Shown: positions 1-9,296 of the stretch, piece after piece
Layout of the letters: the number at the start of each line of letters is the position of its first letter
Numbering within the stretch: the stretch's first letter is position 1
Origin: an uncultured Croceitalea sp.
Lineage (GTDB): Bacteria; Bacteroidota; Bacteroidia; Flavobacteriales; Flavobacteriaceae
Length of the DNA stretch: 64,000 bases
Direction of reading: 5' to 3'
NCBI GenBank assembly: GCA_947499565.1
Contig: CANMOV010000001.1
Location: 310,001 to 374,000, forward strand
The notes under the pieces: model-generated
What the model was told of the DNA's origin: nothing
Databases searched by the model: none
What the model saw: the letters and a program-made list of their open reading frames with translations, nothing else
Translations under genes and position numbers: made by a program

Positions 1-953
1 AAATCATCATGTGACAGTACAGGGGTTCCATTGCCTAATGCTGACATTGCTGTCAATCCCACTTCACCTGGAGATATACAGAGACTACTGATTTTAAATA
101 ATTCTTCAAGTTCTTCTTTTTTAAAACAAGCTCCATAAAAATGGCAATATTCGGAAATGTTGAGGCTTTGGGCCAAGCTTTCCAAGTCTTTTCGGGCTTG
201 GCCATCTCCTACATAAAGAACATTGATTTTGAAATCTTCTTGATGCAAAATATGGGCCGCTTGGAGAATTTGATCTAATTTTTTGACATAAGTGAGCCGG
301 CCTACAAAAATGACTATGGGTAAATCTGAATACTTAAATAGTTGCTGTTTGGTATTGTTCCGACTTTCAATAGAAATCTCATTTGTAGCAATTAAATCGT
401 TAACGCTTCCGGTTGAATTGTAAATGACATGTAACTTTCTTTCGGGAAAGCCATTTTTGACCATTACGGCCTTGGCCTTATGGCCATATAACATGAGCCC
501 ATCACTTAATCCATAAAAAACCTTCCTAAGTCTCCATTTCCAATCCTTTTTAGTGGTTATCACACCATGTGTCCACATATATACTTTCTTACCTGTAAGT
601 TTAAGGTAAAAGACTGCGAACCATGTAGATAGGTAGTACGCATTTGCTAAGAAAATAACATCATCAAACTTTTCTTTCCGTAAAAACCGCAATAACCCGG
701 ATTGCCAAAGGATAGCTTCCTTATAAATCCATTTATTCTTTATGAATTTCCAACGGAGGCCACCATCTTCTACGTTTATGCTGGCTATATCTGGATTTAT
801 TTTCTTAATATCGTTTCCTGAATCAGCGGCTGAAATCATAGTGTATCTAATAGCGCTCGAATTCATAAGCTCTTGCAATACCGGCAATCTATAAAGGGCA
901 AAATATGGATATATTATAGCCACATTTTTTATTGGTTTATCCAAATGGTTCAT
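1..953 (-). CDS. Glycosyltransferase family 4 (partial, runs off left edge)
   Basis: Reading the minus strand from an ATG at 951-953 gives an open frame of 317 codons with no stop before the window edge. The start reads MNHLDKPIKNVAIIYPYFAL, and the C-terminal half carries the Rossmann-like GT-B pattern of family 4 enzymes: VIFVGRLTYVKKLDQILQAA, then a nucleotide-site segment VLYVGDGQARKDLE and a LFKISSLCISPGEVGLTAMS stretch in which the acidic residue normally contacts the sugar nucleotide. It probably transfers a sugar to the growing polysaccharide repeat unit at the cytoplasmic face of the inner membrane. The acceptor and donor cannot be told from sequence. It is divergent from the polymerase gene at 1329. 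Confidence 0.85.
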   Translation of the reverse strand, partial: MNHLDKPIKNVAIIYPYFALYRLPVLQELMNSSAIRYTMISAADSGNDIKKINPDIASINVEDGGLRWKFIKNKWIYKEAILWQSGLLRFLRKEKFDDVIFLANAYYLSTWFAVFYLKLTGKKVYMWTHGVITTKKDWKWRLRKVFYGLSDGLMLYGHKAKAVMVKNGFPERKLHVIYNSTGSVNDLIATNEISIESRNNTKQQLFKYSDLPIVIFVGRLTYVKKLDQILQAAHILHQEDFKINVLYVGDGQARKDLESLAQSLNISEYCHFYGACFKKEELEELFKISSLCISPGEVGLTAMSALGNGTPVLSHDD

Positions 954-1328
954 ATTTTGGTGTTAGAAAGATTAATGACTTTCTTAATTATAACTAAAAC
1001 AGTTGTAGAAGAATTATTTAAGCTAAAAATCAAATTTTATTCTTCAATATAAAAATAGAAAACAGTTTATTACCGTTTAAATTGTAAAAACTCATAAATT
1101 TTATCCAATATTACTTCCAAAAAAATATCTTATGCGCAAAGAGGTCATTCGTAATTTTGGACTTGAATATTTTAAACAAAGTTAGTTTGTTTTATTTAAC
1201 ACATTTTGAAAGTAGAAGTTATAATATTCAATTAAGCGGTAAAATAAGTTTTTAATCTATTAGTAACCACTCCTACTTGTTTTTTAAATTATATTTGATC
1301 TCAGATGTCAAATGCCTTTAAATAAGTT
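954..1328. promoter_or_regulatory. AT-rich divergent intergenic region
   Basis: This 375-bp stretch separates a minus-strand glycosyltransferase from the plus-strand polymerase and contains no credible ORF. A Bacteroidota -7 box match, TATATTTG, lies at 1290-1297, about 30 bp before the ATG at 1329. I see no well-spaced -33 element, so this is a probable but unproven promoter for the 1329-5153 operon. No terminator or riboswitch fold was recognised. Confidence 0.4.
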
Positions 1329-2516
1329 ATGCTAAGGACTTTAAATATCATCAATGATTACTGTTTATATTTACTTGTTTTTTCTGTAACTTTTGAGAAA
1401 TGGGATCCTTTCCAATTAGTTGGAACGGTTTCGGTCACTTTTATTACAACCATACTTTATTTTGGAACTTGGGTTCCTTTAATAGGTACTAATTTTCAGT
1501 TTGCACCTTTTAAGAAATTTGTAATCCCTCTGTTGTATTTAATTTTGGTTGGGTTTATTTGTTCTGCGATAAACTCAGAATATGTGACGGAAATGAAGCT
1601 TGCTTACAATTATAGAACACTTCTTTTAATAGTGTTAATGACCTTTGTTGCTGCCCATATTTATTGTAAACCCAAAGTTTTGCCCTTAGTGTTAAACAGC
1701 TATGTAGCCAGTATGCTTTTGGTTTCTTTATTGGTGTCACAAGGTAATGGAGTTACCTATGTGAATGATAGGTTGTTGTTGTTTGGAGAGAATCCCAATG
1801 TGATGGGGGCCAAAGCTGCTTTAGCTTTTTTAATTGCAATTTCACGGCTAATTAATAAATTCTCTATTACAAGATTAATTATCCTTGGTGCCATTTGTAT
1901 CCCCTTTATTGCTTTAGTTGCTATGTCTGGTTCACGTGGAGCTTTTATATCCATATTTTTGGGACTTGCTGTTCTGCTCTATTTTAAAAAGATGGGAGTT
2001 CTCCAAAAATGGACGCTAATTGTTTTTGCGGCATTCGCCTCTGTTATACTAATAACTTATTTATTAGAAACCAATCCACTTCTAGCAGAACGCTTTTTAA
2101 ATACTGTGGAAAAGGGAGATACTGGAAGAAGTGGAGTGTGGAATACTGCTTTTAATGTAATTAAGGATAATATTATCATTGGAGCTGGATTTGAAGGCGT
2201 CTTGCCTCGGATGTATGCATATTCAGGAGGAGTTCCTTTGTTACCACATAATGTTTTTCTCTATTTATACATAGCTACGGGCCTTCCCGGAATAATTTTG
2301 TTTTTGATTTTTTTAGCCCGGTTGACTAAATTATTATTCGCCCACTTTAAGCGGACAGGAGATTCTTTAAATCTTGTATTATTTGTAATCGTTGTATTTA
2401 ATATGGCTAAGCAAGGAGGTAGTATAGGGAAAATATTATTCTGGTTCTTTTTTGCAGTTTTAATAGGATCAACTGCACATATGATATCAAAAGACCAACA
2501 TAAAAAAATAACGTAA
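1329..2516 (+). CDS. wzy: O-antigen ligase/polymerase-like membrane protein (Wzy type)
   Basis: A 395-residue protein dominated by hydrophobic helices, roughly ten, with the loop-containing layout of the O-antigen ligase / Wzy polymerase superfamily. A segment around residues 195-215 reads ALVAMSGSRGAFISIFLGLA, the SGSRGA motif common in this family, and the long periplasmic loop contains RSGVWNTAFNVIKDNIIIGAG and the PHNVFLYLYIATGLPG motif with the conserved His. It should polymerise, or ligate, undecaprenyl-linked repeat units at the periplasmic face. Ligases and polymerases cannot be separated by these motifs; the position next to a flippase and glycosyltransferases favours polymerase. Its stop overlaps the next start (TAATG). 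Confidence 0.8.
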   Translation: MLRTLNIINDYCLYLLVFSVTFEKWDPFQLVGTVSVTFITTILYFGTWVPLIGTNFQFAPFKKFVIPLLYLILVGFICSAINSEYVTEMKLAYNYRTLLLIVLMTFVAAHIYCKPKVLPLVLNSYVASMLLVSLLVSQGNGVTYVNDRLLLFGENPNVMGAKAALAFLIAISRLINKFSITRLIILGAICIPFIALVAMSGSRGAFISIFLGLAVLLYFKKMGVLQKWTLIVFAAFASVILITYLLETNPLLAERFLNTVEKGDTGRSGVWNTAFNVIKDNIIIGAGFEGVLPRMYAYSGGVPLLPHNVFLYLYIATGLPGIILFLIFLARLTKLLFAHFKRTGDSLNLVLFVIVVFNMAKQGGSIGKILFWFFFAVLIGSTAHMISKDQHKKIT

Positions 2517-3652
2517 TGAAAATATTGGTAGTATCTGGTAATTACCCATCCTTAAAAAACCCATCAAGAGGTGTATTTGTTTACAATTTAATTCAACAAT
2601 TTGCCCGATTGGGTCATACAGTGTATATAATATCTCCAGAGGGTATCTTACCTAAAAATTTTTTCAAAAATAAAAAGGAAACGGACTACGGTAAAGAACT
2701 AGGAACAGTTTATAGACCAAAATTTTTAAGTGCATCTCAGAAATTTATATTTGGATTTAACACCTTCAGAATAGGCGAATGGGGTCAAATAAAAGCGGTA
2801 AAGAGGACAGTAAAGAGACATAAAATTGAATTTGATGTAGTTTATGCCCATTTTTTGAAAAATGCTTTTGTTGCTGTCGAAGCCTTATCAGAATACAATA
2901 AACCGATTTATGGGGCCATTGGGGAGTACAATATGTTGAAGGTAAGAAAAGCTTTTTATTCTAGTGCCTACTTCAGCTCAGTTTTGGAAAAAATAAATGG
3001 TTTTATAGCCGTTTCGCCTCAAGTAAAGGAGAGGCTTATTGAGTATGGAGTTAAGGAAAACAAAATAATAATTAAACCAAATGCCGTAAATTCTGATATT
3101 TTTTATCCTAGGAACAAACTAGAAATGAGAAGTAAATATGACTTTCCAAAAGATAAAATTTTAGCAATATTTGTTGGTAGGTTTGTTGAGAATAAAGGTC
3201 CTAAAGTATTGTTAGAAGCTACTAAAAACCAGAAAGGTTTAGGTCTTATCTTTGTAGGTCGTGGCCCCCAAATTCTCGAGGCAAATAATATCATATTTAA
3301 AGACAGTGTCCCGTCTGAAAAAGTACCAGAATTACTATCGGCAGCGGATTTGTTTGTCTTGCCAACTTGGAATGAGGGTTCTTGTAATGCAATAGTTGAG
3401 GCAATGGCGTGCGGATTGCCAATAATTTCATCGGATATACCTGAGATTCGCTTTCAATGCGATCCTTCTTTTTCCATTTTGGTTGATCCCTTAGATGTTA
3501 AAGGCATTGAGAGTGCTATAGATTCGATTATCAGTAATGAGCACAAAAGAGCAGAAATGTCTAAGCACGCCATGGAATACGCAAAAAAATTTGAAATTGG
3601 TGATAGGGCGCTTAGCATACTGAATTTTATTCAAGGTAAGTCAGAAGAATAA
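2516..3652 (+). CDS. Glycosyltransferase family 4
   Basis: A 378-residue GT-B enzyme. The N-terminal lobe begins MKILVVSGNYPSLKNPSRGV, with the acceptor-site G-rich loop PSRGVFVYNL. The C-terminal lobe has FVGRFVENKGPKVLLEA, GRGP, then the E-x7-E signature in TWNEGSCNAIVEAMACGLPI, whose first Glu positions the donor. It likely adds a hexose or hexosamine to the repeat unit. It is translationally coupled to the upstream polymerase by a one-base overlap and followed 43 bp later by the flippase. Specificity cannot be predicted from sequence. Confidence 0.88.
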   Translation: MKILVVSGNYPSLKNPSRGVFVYNLIQQFARLGHTVYIISPEGILPKNFFKNKKETDYGKELGTVYRPKFLSASQKFIFGFNTFRIGEWGQIKAVKRTVKRHKIEFDVVYAHFLKNAFVAVEALSEYNKPIYGAIGEYNMLKVRKAFYSSAYFSSVLEKINGFIAVSPQVKERLIEYGVKENKIIIKPNAVNSDIFYPRNKLEMRSKYDFPKDKILAIFVGRFVENKGPKVLLEATKNQKGLGLIFVGRGPQILEANNIIFKDSVPSEKVPELLSAADLFVLPTWNEGSCNAIVEAMACGLPIISSDIPEIRFQCDPSFSILVDPLDVKGIESAIDSIISNEHKRAEMSKHAMEYAKKFEIGDRALSILNFIQGKSEE

Positions 3653-3695
3653 TTTATGGGACTTACTACACTAGAAAAACTAATACAACTATTGG

Positions 3696-5153
3696 ATGAG
3701 TCTTAGCGACAAAATCAAGCACGCAGGTAAATGGCAGTCATTTTCGGTTCTCTCCCTAAATGTTTTAAAGATTCTTTACTTTTCTATCATGACTAGGCTT
3801 TTACTTAAAGAAGATTATGGTCTTATGGCTATTATCAATGCCATCATTGGTGTTGGAAATATTTTTATACAGGGTGGTATGGGTACTGCATTAATTCAAC
3901 GAAAGGAAATAAATAACAAACATGTTAATGGAGCCTTACAGACCAGCCTTCTTTTAGCACTCATACTGTATGCAATTTTTTATATAACTGCCCCATTTAT
4001 TGCCTCGGCATACAATGATCTTAGGTTAAATAATCTCATCAAAGTTTCGTCTTTGAACCTCATATTACTCGCATTGACCAATATTTCTGTCAATTTGCTT
4101 TTTAAATATTACTTCTTTAAAAACATCGCGATAGTCAATATTATCTCAAATATAATTGGTTATGGCATCGGTGTTTATTTAGCTATGAATGGTTATGGAG
4201 TATGGTCTCTTGTTATTGCTACCCTTATCGTGTCCTTACTAAGTGCTACAGCATTGTTTTATTTAGCTCCTATAAAAATAAGCTTTAAGGTACATTATAA
4301 AGAGGCCCGTCAGTTGTTTAGTTTTGGTTTTGGCATGATATTATTGACGTTTAGCAGTTTTTTATCGAGAAATGGGCTGAATCTGATATTTGGAAAAATC
4401 TTTGCGCAGGATATGTTAGGTGTCTATGAGAGAGCTTCTAGGGTAAAGGAGATACCTAGTGAATTTCTTGCAAAGGTTATGAATCCAGTCATGTTTCCTA
4501 TGATGTCCGAGATTCAGGATGAGAATGAAAGATTGATTAAAATTTACAAATTTGGATTGGGGTTTAGTAACTCAATTATGATTCCTACTACGGTTTTTCT
4601 AGTTTTTTTTTCAGCGGAAATTGTACAAATTCTTATGGGGCCAAATTGGCCAGAGGCCGTCTTGCCCCTAAAAATTATGTTTCTTATTCTAACCTTCAGC
4701 AATGCCGGAAAAACGACGGATGAAGTTATCAAGGCCAAAGGTCTTGTTTATAAAAATGTCACTCGTAAGTATATTTTTACGGTAATTATTATTGTACTTT
4801 CTGGTGCTTTGGGTTATTTATACGGAATCAATGGTGCAGCCGTTGGAATTGTTATTAGCCATTTTATAAATTATCTAATGATGATTGTTTTAGTAAAGAA
4901 TGTTTTTAAGGGATCTATTGGAGAATATTTTTATAAACCCTTGTTGGCAGGATTAAGACTGGGGATGTATCTTGGTATTTTGATTTTTGCATATAAATAT
5001 TTATTCAATTTATGGGGAGAAACAGATGTCACTATGTTTGTTGTATTTACTCTATTTCTGCTGATAGTTTGTGCTGGTTTGTTAAAGTTTAAACCTTCTG
5101 TATTTGGACAATATTTAGAATTGGCAATTAGAAATACGTTGAAAAGAGGTTAA
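3696..5153 (+). CDS. wzx: Polysaccharide flippase, MOP/PST superfamily (Wzx-like)
   Basis: A 485-residue protein with about 12-14 predicted membrane helices, starting MSLSDKIKHAGKWQSFSVLS. The N-terminal pattern of a short amphipathic segment followed by RLLLKEDYGLMAIINAIIG and the QGGMGTALIQRKE loop is typical of PST-type exporters. It would flip undecaprenyl-PP-linked repeat units across the inner membrane ahead of the polymerase at 1329. The ATG at 3696 was chosen because the frame upstream is closed and the homology-like start SLSDKIKHAGKW follows it. Expressed with the two genes upstream. Confidence 0.88.
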   Translation: MSLSDKIKHAGKWQSFSVLSLNVLKILYFSIMTRLLLKEDYGLMAIINAIIGVGNIFIQGGMGTALIQRKEINNKHVNGALQTSLLLALILYAIFYITAPFIASAYNDLRLNNLIKVSSLNLILLALTNISVNLLFKYYFFKNIAIVNIISNIIGYGIGVYLAMNGYGVWSLVIATLIVSLLSATALFYLAPIKISFKVHYKEARQLFSFGFGMILLTFSSFLSRNGLNLIFGKIFAQDMLGVYERASRVKEIPSEFLAKVMNPVMFPMMSEIQDENERLIKIYKFGLGFSNSIMIPTTVFLVFFSAEIVQILMGPNWPEAVLPLKIMFLILTFSNAGKTTDEVIKAKGLVYKNVTRKYIFTVIIIVLSGALGYLYGINGAAVGIVISHFINYLMMIVLVKNVFKGSIGEYFYKPLLAGLRLGMYLGILIFAYKYLFNLWGETDVTMFVVFTLFLLIVCAGLLKFKPSVFGQYLELAIRNTLKRG

Positions 5154-5751
5154 TACTCTTCTTTATAAGAATAAAAAGATTTTAGTATTTTGAATTATAC
5201 TCAAGGAAGAACAAACACTAATAAATCTTTTGGGGTATAGGAACTCAAAAGGCAGTGACTTTATGGTTATACTATATATTTGTCCAAAACACCTTGGTTT
5301 TGTGATTCCCCATTTTGAAAAGGATACCCATGGACAATTACTCTATATGCCAACCTACTTCCATGAGACTTTGATATCATTTTACTCTACTAAGAAATAC
5401 TTCCGGTATAAATTTAACTTGCTTCAAAATTGCGCTATGCATTTTGATCTTACATACCTAAGAGACTTTAGAACTCTATCAACTACCGTTGATCAAAACT
5501 AATTTCTTCACTATTAATTACTAACCAGAGTTGGTTAGTTCTTCCTAAAAATCAAAACTATTTGTTAAAGAATAGTGTAGTTCATCGAATAAATAAAACG
5601 GTGAGATCCAAAAGTATAGTTTCATACGTTTAAGATTTAATGATAAATGGGTAGTTCGTCGAAAAATAGATACAATATGTCGATGATTATTGAAATTTAA
5701 ATAAGTTTATAACCCAAATTGAATTGTCAAAAACTTAATTTACTTAACATT
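5154..5751. other. Intergenic stretch with one doubtful ORF
   Basis: Nearly 600 bp between the flippase and the lyase-like gene. A 90-codon frame runs 5230-5502 from a TTG, or from an ATG at 5263 (MVILYICPKHLGFVIPHFEK). It has no recognisable domain, no clear ribosome-binding context and unremarkable composition, so I treat it as a possible decayed glycosyltransferase or chance ORF and not as a gene. The remainder is AT-rich and probably contains the lyase promoter. Confidence 0.3.
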
Positions 5752-7245
5752 ATGAAATCCTATACCCCAAGTCCCCTAGTATTGTTGTGCTTTATTTGTA
5801 GTATTCTAATCTTTACTTCTTGCAGTAAAGATTCAGATTTATTCAACGAATATGTCCTTTTAGAGCCAGAAACAGACCCTATAGAAAGTGCCGATAGTGA
5901 TGGTACTGAGGGAAGTGAAGAAGAGGCAAGTGACGAAGAAGAGGGAAATGAGCCAACAGATTCATCTTCTAAAGCTGATGGTGAAAACCTGTTGTTAAAT
6001 GGAACTTTTACGAACTCGGATGAATGGGAACTATTAAACGGCAGTACCGCCAGAGACAGTATTTTAAGGATAATTACAAGTGGTAGAATACAAGGTAGTG
6101 AAGCAAATTGGGCAGCTGCATATTATAATATATCAGTACAGTCATTTTATCAAACTAGACGTTATAGGTTGAAATTTACCGCAAGACGTGTAGCTGGAAG
6201 CGATGTATTTCGTGCAGGTCAAAGATATTCGGCCATTTTTACTGATAACTTAACAAATGATTTCAAAGAATACATTGTAGAGTTCAACGGCGAGGGCAAA
6301 CCGGGAGGTAATGACCTTGTATTTGGAGGTGATGGCGACGGGGATATTTTTGAGCTTAAAAATGTAGTATTAGAGGACCTTGGACCAAAATCTTCTGAAG
6401 ATGGAAATTCAGATTTGCCAACAGAAATCACTTTCCATACGGACTTTGAAACCGACCAATGGGGGCCAAATGGGGGAAAAGAGCCTGCAGGCAATTTTTG
6501 GGAGGTAGACAATGGTTTGCCAAGAACTACAGACCATCCTGATTCGCCGTTAAAAGCAGGAAGAAACAGTGGTAGAGCAATTTGGTTGGGTGCCTATAAC
6601 AATGGCGTAACAAGAAACGAATTAGGAAAAGACTTTGCTTTAAGTTTCAAAGAGCATTGGGTAGGTGTTTCTGTATACATTGAGAATGAATTGCCGCCAA
6701 GCAGAATATTAATCCAAAATAGGTTGTTGGCTAACGGTACTAGCAATACAGTTAACGCCATTTCTTTAAGACAGGGGCAAAATGATGGGCAATTATATTT
6801 CAGCTTGCCCACCAATGTTGACTTCGTTGACCAAACACGAGATGCTTTGGGTGGTAAATGGAACGGCGCAGGAACAAATACAGAGAAAGTTTATTTCGAT
6901 TATAATAAAGGAGAATGGTTAGATATTGTTATCCATTATATAGGGGCTTTTGGAGCTAATTACACAGGTCCAGATACTACAGAAATGTCAAGGAGACTCG
7001 GTCACGAGGTTAGGGCTGATGGATTGATTGAGATTTGGGTGAATGGCGAAAAGATAGTTGACCATGTCGGAACTACGGTATATAGGTATGCTAAACATGG
7101 GCAAGAAGCCACGGGCATAATAACTCCCAAAATCGGTACTTATTGGAGCGATGCTTACGCCCCGCAGGGTGACGTGTATTACGACAACTATAGGATCTGG
7201 ACAGGACCAAATGGGACTTATGAAGACCTTGATCCGAGTAAATAA
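5752..7245 (+). CDS. Polysaccharide lyase-like lipoprotein (PF14099-type jelly roll) with N-terminal carbohydrate-binding-like domain
   Basis: The likely start is the ATG at 5752, giving MKSYTPSPLVLLCFICSILI followed by a lipobox FTSC, so the protein is a lipoprotein. An acidic Ser/Glu/Asp linker follows, then a beta-rich domain beginning NLLLNGTFTNSDEWELLNGS that resembles carbohydrate-binding modules. The C-terminal 270 residues match the heparin-lyase-like fold: HWVGVSVYIENELPPSRI, GEWLDIVIHYIGAF, DGLIEIWVNGEKIVDHVG and the closing PKIGTYW...DVYYDNYRIW motif. It would cleave an acidic polysaccharide by beta-elimination at the cell surface or periplasm. It sits inside the biosynthetic locus, so the substrate may be the polymer made here. 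An earlier TTG/ATG start at 5719 is less likely. Confidence 0.7.
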   Translation: MKSYTPSPLVLLCFICSILIFTSCSKDSDLFNEYVLLEPETDPIESADSDGTEGSEEEASDEEEGNEPTDSSSKADGENLLLNGTFTNSDEWELLNGSTARDSILRIITSGRIQGSEANWAAAYYNISVQSFYQTRRYRLKFTARRVAGSDVFRAGQRYSAIFTDNLTNDFKEYIVEFNGEGKPGGNDLVFGGDGDGDIFELKNVVLEDLGPKSSEDGNSDLPTEITFHTDFETDQWGPNGGKEPAGNFWEVDNGLPRTTDHPDSPLKAGRNSGRAIWLGAYNNGVTRNELGKDFALSFKEHWVGVSVYIENELPPSRILIQNRLLANGTSNTVNAISLRQGQNDGQLYFSLPTNVDFVDQTRDALGGKWNGAGTNTEKVYFDYNKGEWLDIVIHYIGAFGANYTGPDTTEMSRRLGHEVRADGLIEIWVNGEKIVDHVGTTVYRYAKHGQEATGIITPKIGTYWSDAYAPQGDVYYDNYRIWTGPNGTYEDLDPSK

Positions 7246-8002
7246 GTAAGATTTGAGCATAAAAACAAGAAAACAATAGCGTATTGGTTTTCCCAGTAAT
7301 GTGAATTGCTAGGGTTAGCTCTAAAATATACAAGTTTCGAACGAAGGGATATTGAGTTTAATCTACAATCTTAATTACAGGTATAACGGTATTATGTTGT
7401 TATTATATATGGTAAACCTAATGGTGTTGGAAAACCTAAAGATGAGAAATGAAGATTTAGGTAGATGGTGATGTTTTCTTATTTAAGAAAATACAACTTA
7501 CTTTATACAAGAAGAAAGGATAACTTACCTTTAGCTGGTACTTATACAACCAAGATTGAACCTTTTCTTGCTGAAAGAGAAAAGGTAGTAGAGATAGATA
7601 AGTTGTGCAGCTATAAGTCATGGAGTAGTCCAAGAAGGTTCTTATAAAGTTGTAAGTTCGTTGGATTAAGCCCTAATGCAAATTTGTCGAATGCTTCTTC
7701 GTCAACAAGGAAGACAATAAAATCAAAACAATTTCATTTTTATCAAGCTAGAGTGGATAATTTAGCATTTAGAAATAGAATGTTGCTAATTAAGGCTATT
7801 AATACTCAGCCATCAATATCTACTTTAAACAAACAAATATTAGATTTATTACCCCAATAGCTATTCATTTTGTGTATACTAATAAAAAGCAAGGAAGCTT
7901 ACCAGTTAAATAGAAATTTTAAAGAATAGGATTTTCAATTTGTTAATGATTTATAACAGCATTATAAATAAACCTGTGTTATTTATTCCTATTTAAAATC
8001 GG
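7246..8002. other. Gene-poor stretch with decayed coding sequence
   Basis: A 757-bp region with no intact gene. A 60-codon frame at 7465-7647 and, immediately after in another frame, an open run to the TAG at 7858-7860 without a start (KFVGLSPNANLSNASSSTRK... ending LNKQILDLLPQ) together look like fragments of one gene broken by frameshifts and stops. I do not recognise the family. Nothing else stands out. Confidence 0.35.
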
Positions 8003-9283
8003 TCATAATCTAGCATCTACATGTTCTGTTAAGATGCCCTTTACGTCGTATAGTACTCCATTTTTACTAAGCATACTCCTTAAATTCATTTGTAAAAACT
8101 CTTGATGGGCAACGGCAAGTACAATAGCATCGAATTTACTTTTTGGTATTTCTTTGGTTGTATCCATGCCATATTCGTGTTTCACTTCCGAGGGAGAGGC
8201 CCATGGATCAAATACGGTAACTTCTGTACCATAACTTTTTAAGTTGTTTATTACATCGACAGCCTTTGTATTGCGAACATCTGGGCAGTTTTCCTTAAAA
8301 GTTATACCCAAGACAAGTATTTTAGAACCTTTTACTTTAATATCATTTTGAACCATCAATTTTATGACTTCTGAAGCTACATATTTTCCCATGCCATCAT
8401 TCATCCTCCTTCCTGTTAGAATTATTTCCGGATGGTATCCAAATTCTTGAGCTTTTTGCGCCAAGTAATATGGGTCTACCCCTATACAATGCCCCCCAAC
8501 CAGCCCTGGTTTAAAGGGAAGAAAATTCCATTTTGTACCTGCAGCTTCTAGAACTGCGTGAGTATCAATTTCCATTAAATTAAAAATTTTGGCCAGTTCA
8601 TTGACAAAGGCAATATTGATATCCCGTTGGGAATTTTCTATTACTTTGGCCGCTTCCGCTACTTTGATAGACGGGGCTAAATGGGTCCCCGCAGTAATTA
8701 CGGAAGCATATAAATCGTTCACTCGCTGACCTATTTTGGGAGTAGATCCTGAAGTAACCTTTAATATTTTTTCTACAGTATGTTCTTTATCTCCGGGGTT
8801 GATTCGTTCAGGAGAATAGCCCACAAAAAAGTCTTCATTAAACTTTAATCCGCTGATTTTTTCAAGAACTGGCACACATTCCTCCTCAGTAACCCCAGGA
8901 TAAACAGTGGATTCATATATTACAATGTCACCTTTTTTTAACACTTGACCCACAGTTTCACTGGATTTGTATAAAGGTATTAAAATGGGTCTGTTGGTAC
9001 TATCTACTGGAGTAGGAACCGTAACGATATAGACGTTACAATCCTTTATATTTTCGAGATTATTGGTACAAAATAACCCCGTTTTCATATTTGGGCTTTC
9101 TTGTATTACCGCTTGCAAAACACTGTCCTCTACCTCAAGCGTTCTATCTGTTCCTGATTGAAGTTCGGATACACGATTCGCATTAATATCAAAACCAATC
9201 ACTGGGTATTTAACTGAGAATAACCTAGCAAGTGGTAGTCCTACATAGCCCAAACCAATAATAGCGATTTTTATATCATTCAT
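8003..9283 (-). CDS. tviB: UDP-N-acetyl-D-glucosamine 6-dehydrogenase (TviB/WbpO type)
   Basis: A 426-residue nucleotide-sugar dehydrogenase. The N-terminal Rossmann motif is IAIIGLGYVGLPLARLF; the mid-domain contains GYSPERINPGD, and the catalytic Cys lies at residue 266 in GGHCIGVDPYYL. GLTFKENCPDVRNTK-type C-terminal motif appears as GITFKENCPDVRNTKAVDVI. The GHCIGVDPYYL form with TVYPGVTEEECVPVLE is characteristic of the Vi-antigen TviB/VipA branch, which makes UDP-GlcNAcA using two NAD+. Directly downstream of the epimerase tviC (14-bp gap), giving UDP-GalNAcA from UDP-GlcNAc as a pair. Cytoplasmic. Confidence 0.88.
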   Translation of the reverse strand: MNDIKIAIIGLGYVGLPLARLFSVKYPVIGFDINANRVSELQSGTDRTLEVEDSVLQAVIQESPNMKTGLFCTNNLENIKDCNVYIVTVPTPVDSTNRPILIPLYKSSETVGQVLKKGDIVIYESTVYPGVTEEECVPVLEKISGLKFNEDFFVGYSPERINPGDKEHTVEKILKVTSGSTPKIGQRVNDLYASVITAGTHLAPSIKVAEAAKVIENSQRDINIAFVNELAKIFNLMEIDTHAVLEAAGTKWNFLPFKPGLVGGHCIGVDPYYLAQKAQEFGYHPEIILTGRRMNDGMGKYVASEVIKLMVQNDIKVKGSKILVLGITFKENCPDVRNTKAVDVINNLKSYGTEVTVFDPWASPSEVKHEYGMDTTKEIPKSKFDAIVLAVAHQEFLQMNLRSMLSKNGVLYDVKGILTEHVDARL

Positions 9284-9296
9284 GATTATTATTTTA

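Noticed and set aside
3656-3706. A 16-codon ORF (MGLTTLEKLIQLLDES) between the GT4 and flippase genes, overlapping the flippase start
   Set aside because: Too short and without context to tell a coupling leader from chance; no conservation can be tested here.
5230-5502. 90-codon ORF from a TTG
   Set aside because: No domain, weak start and isolated; more likely a chance or decayed frame.
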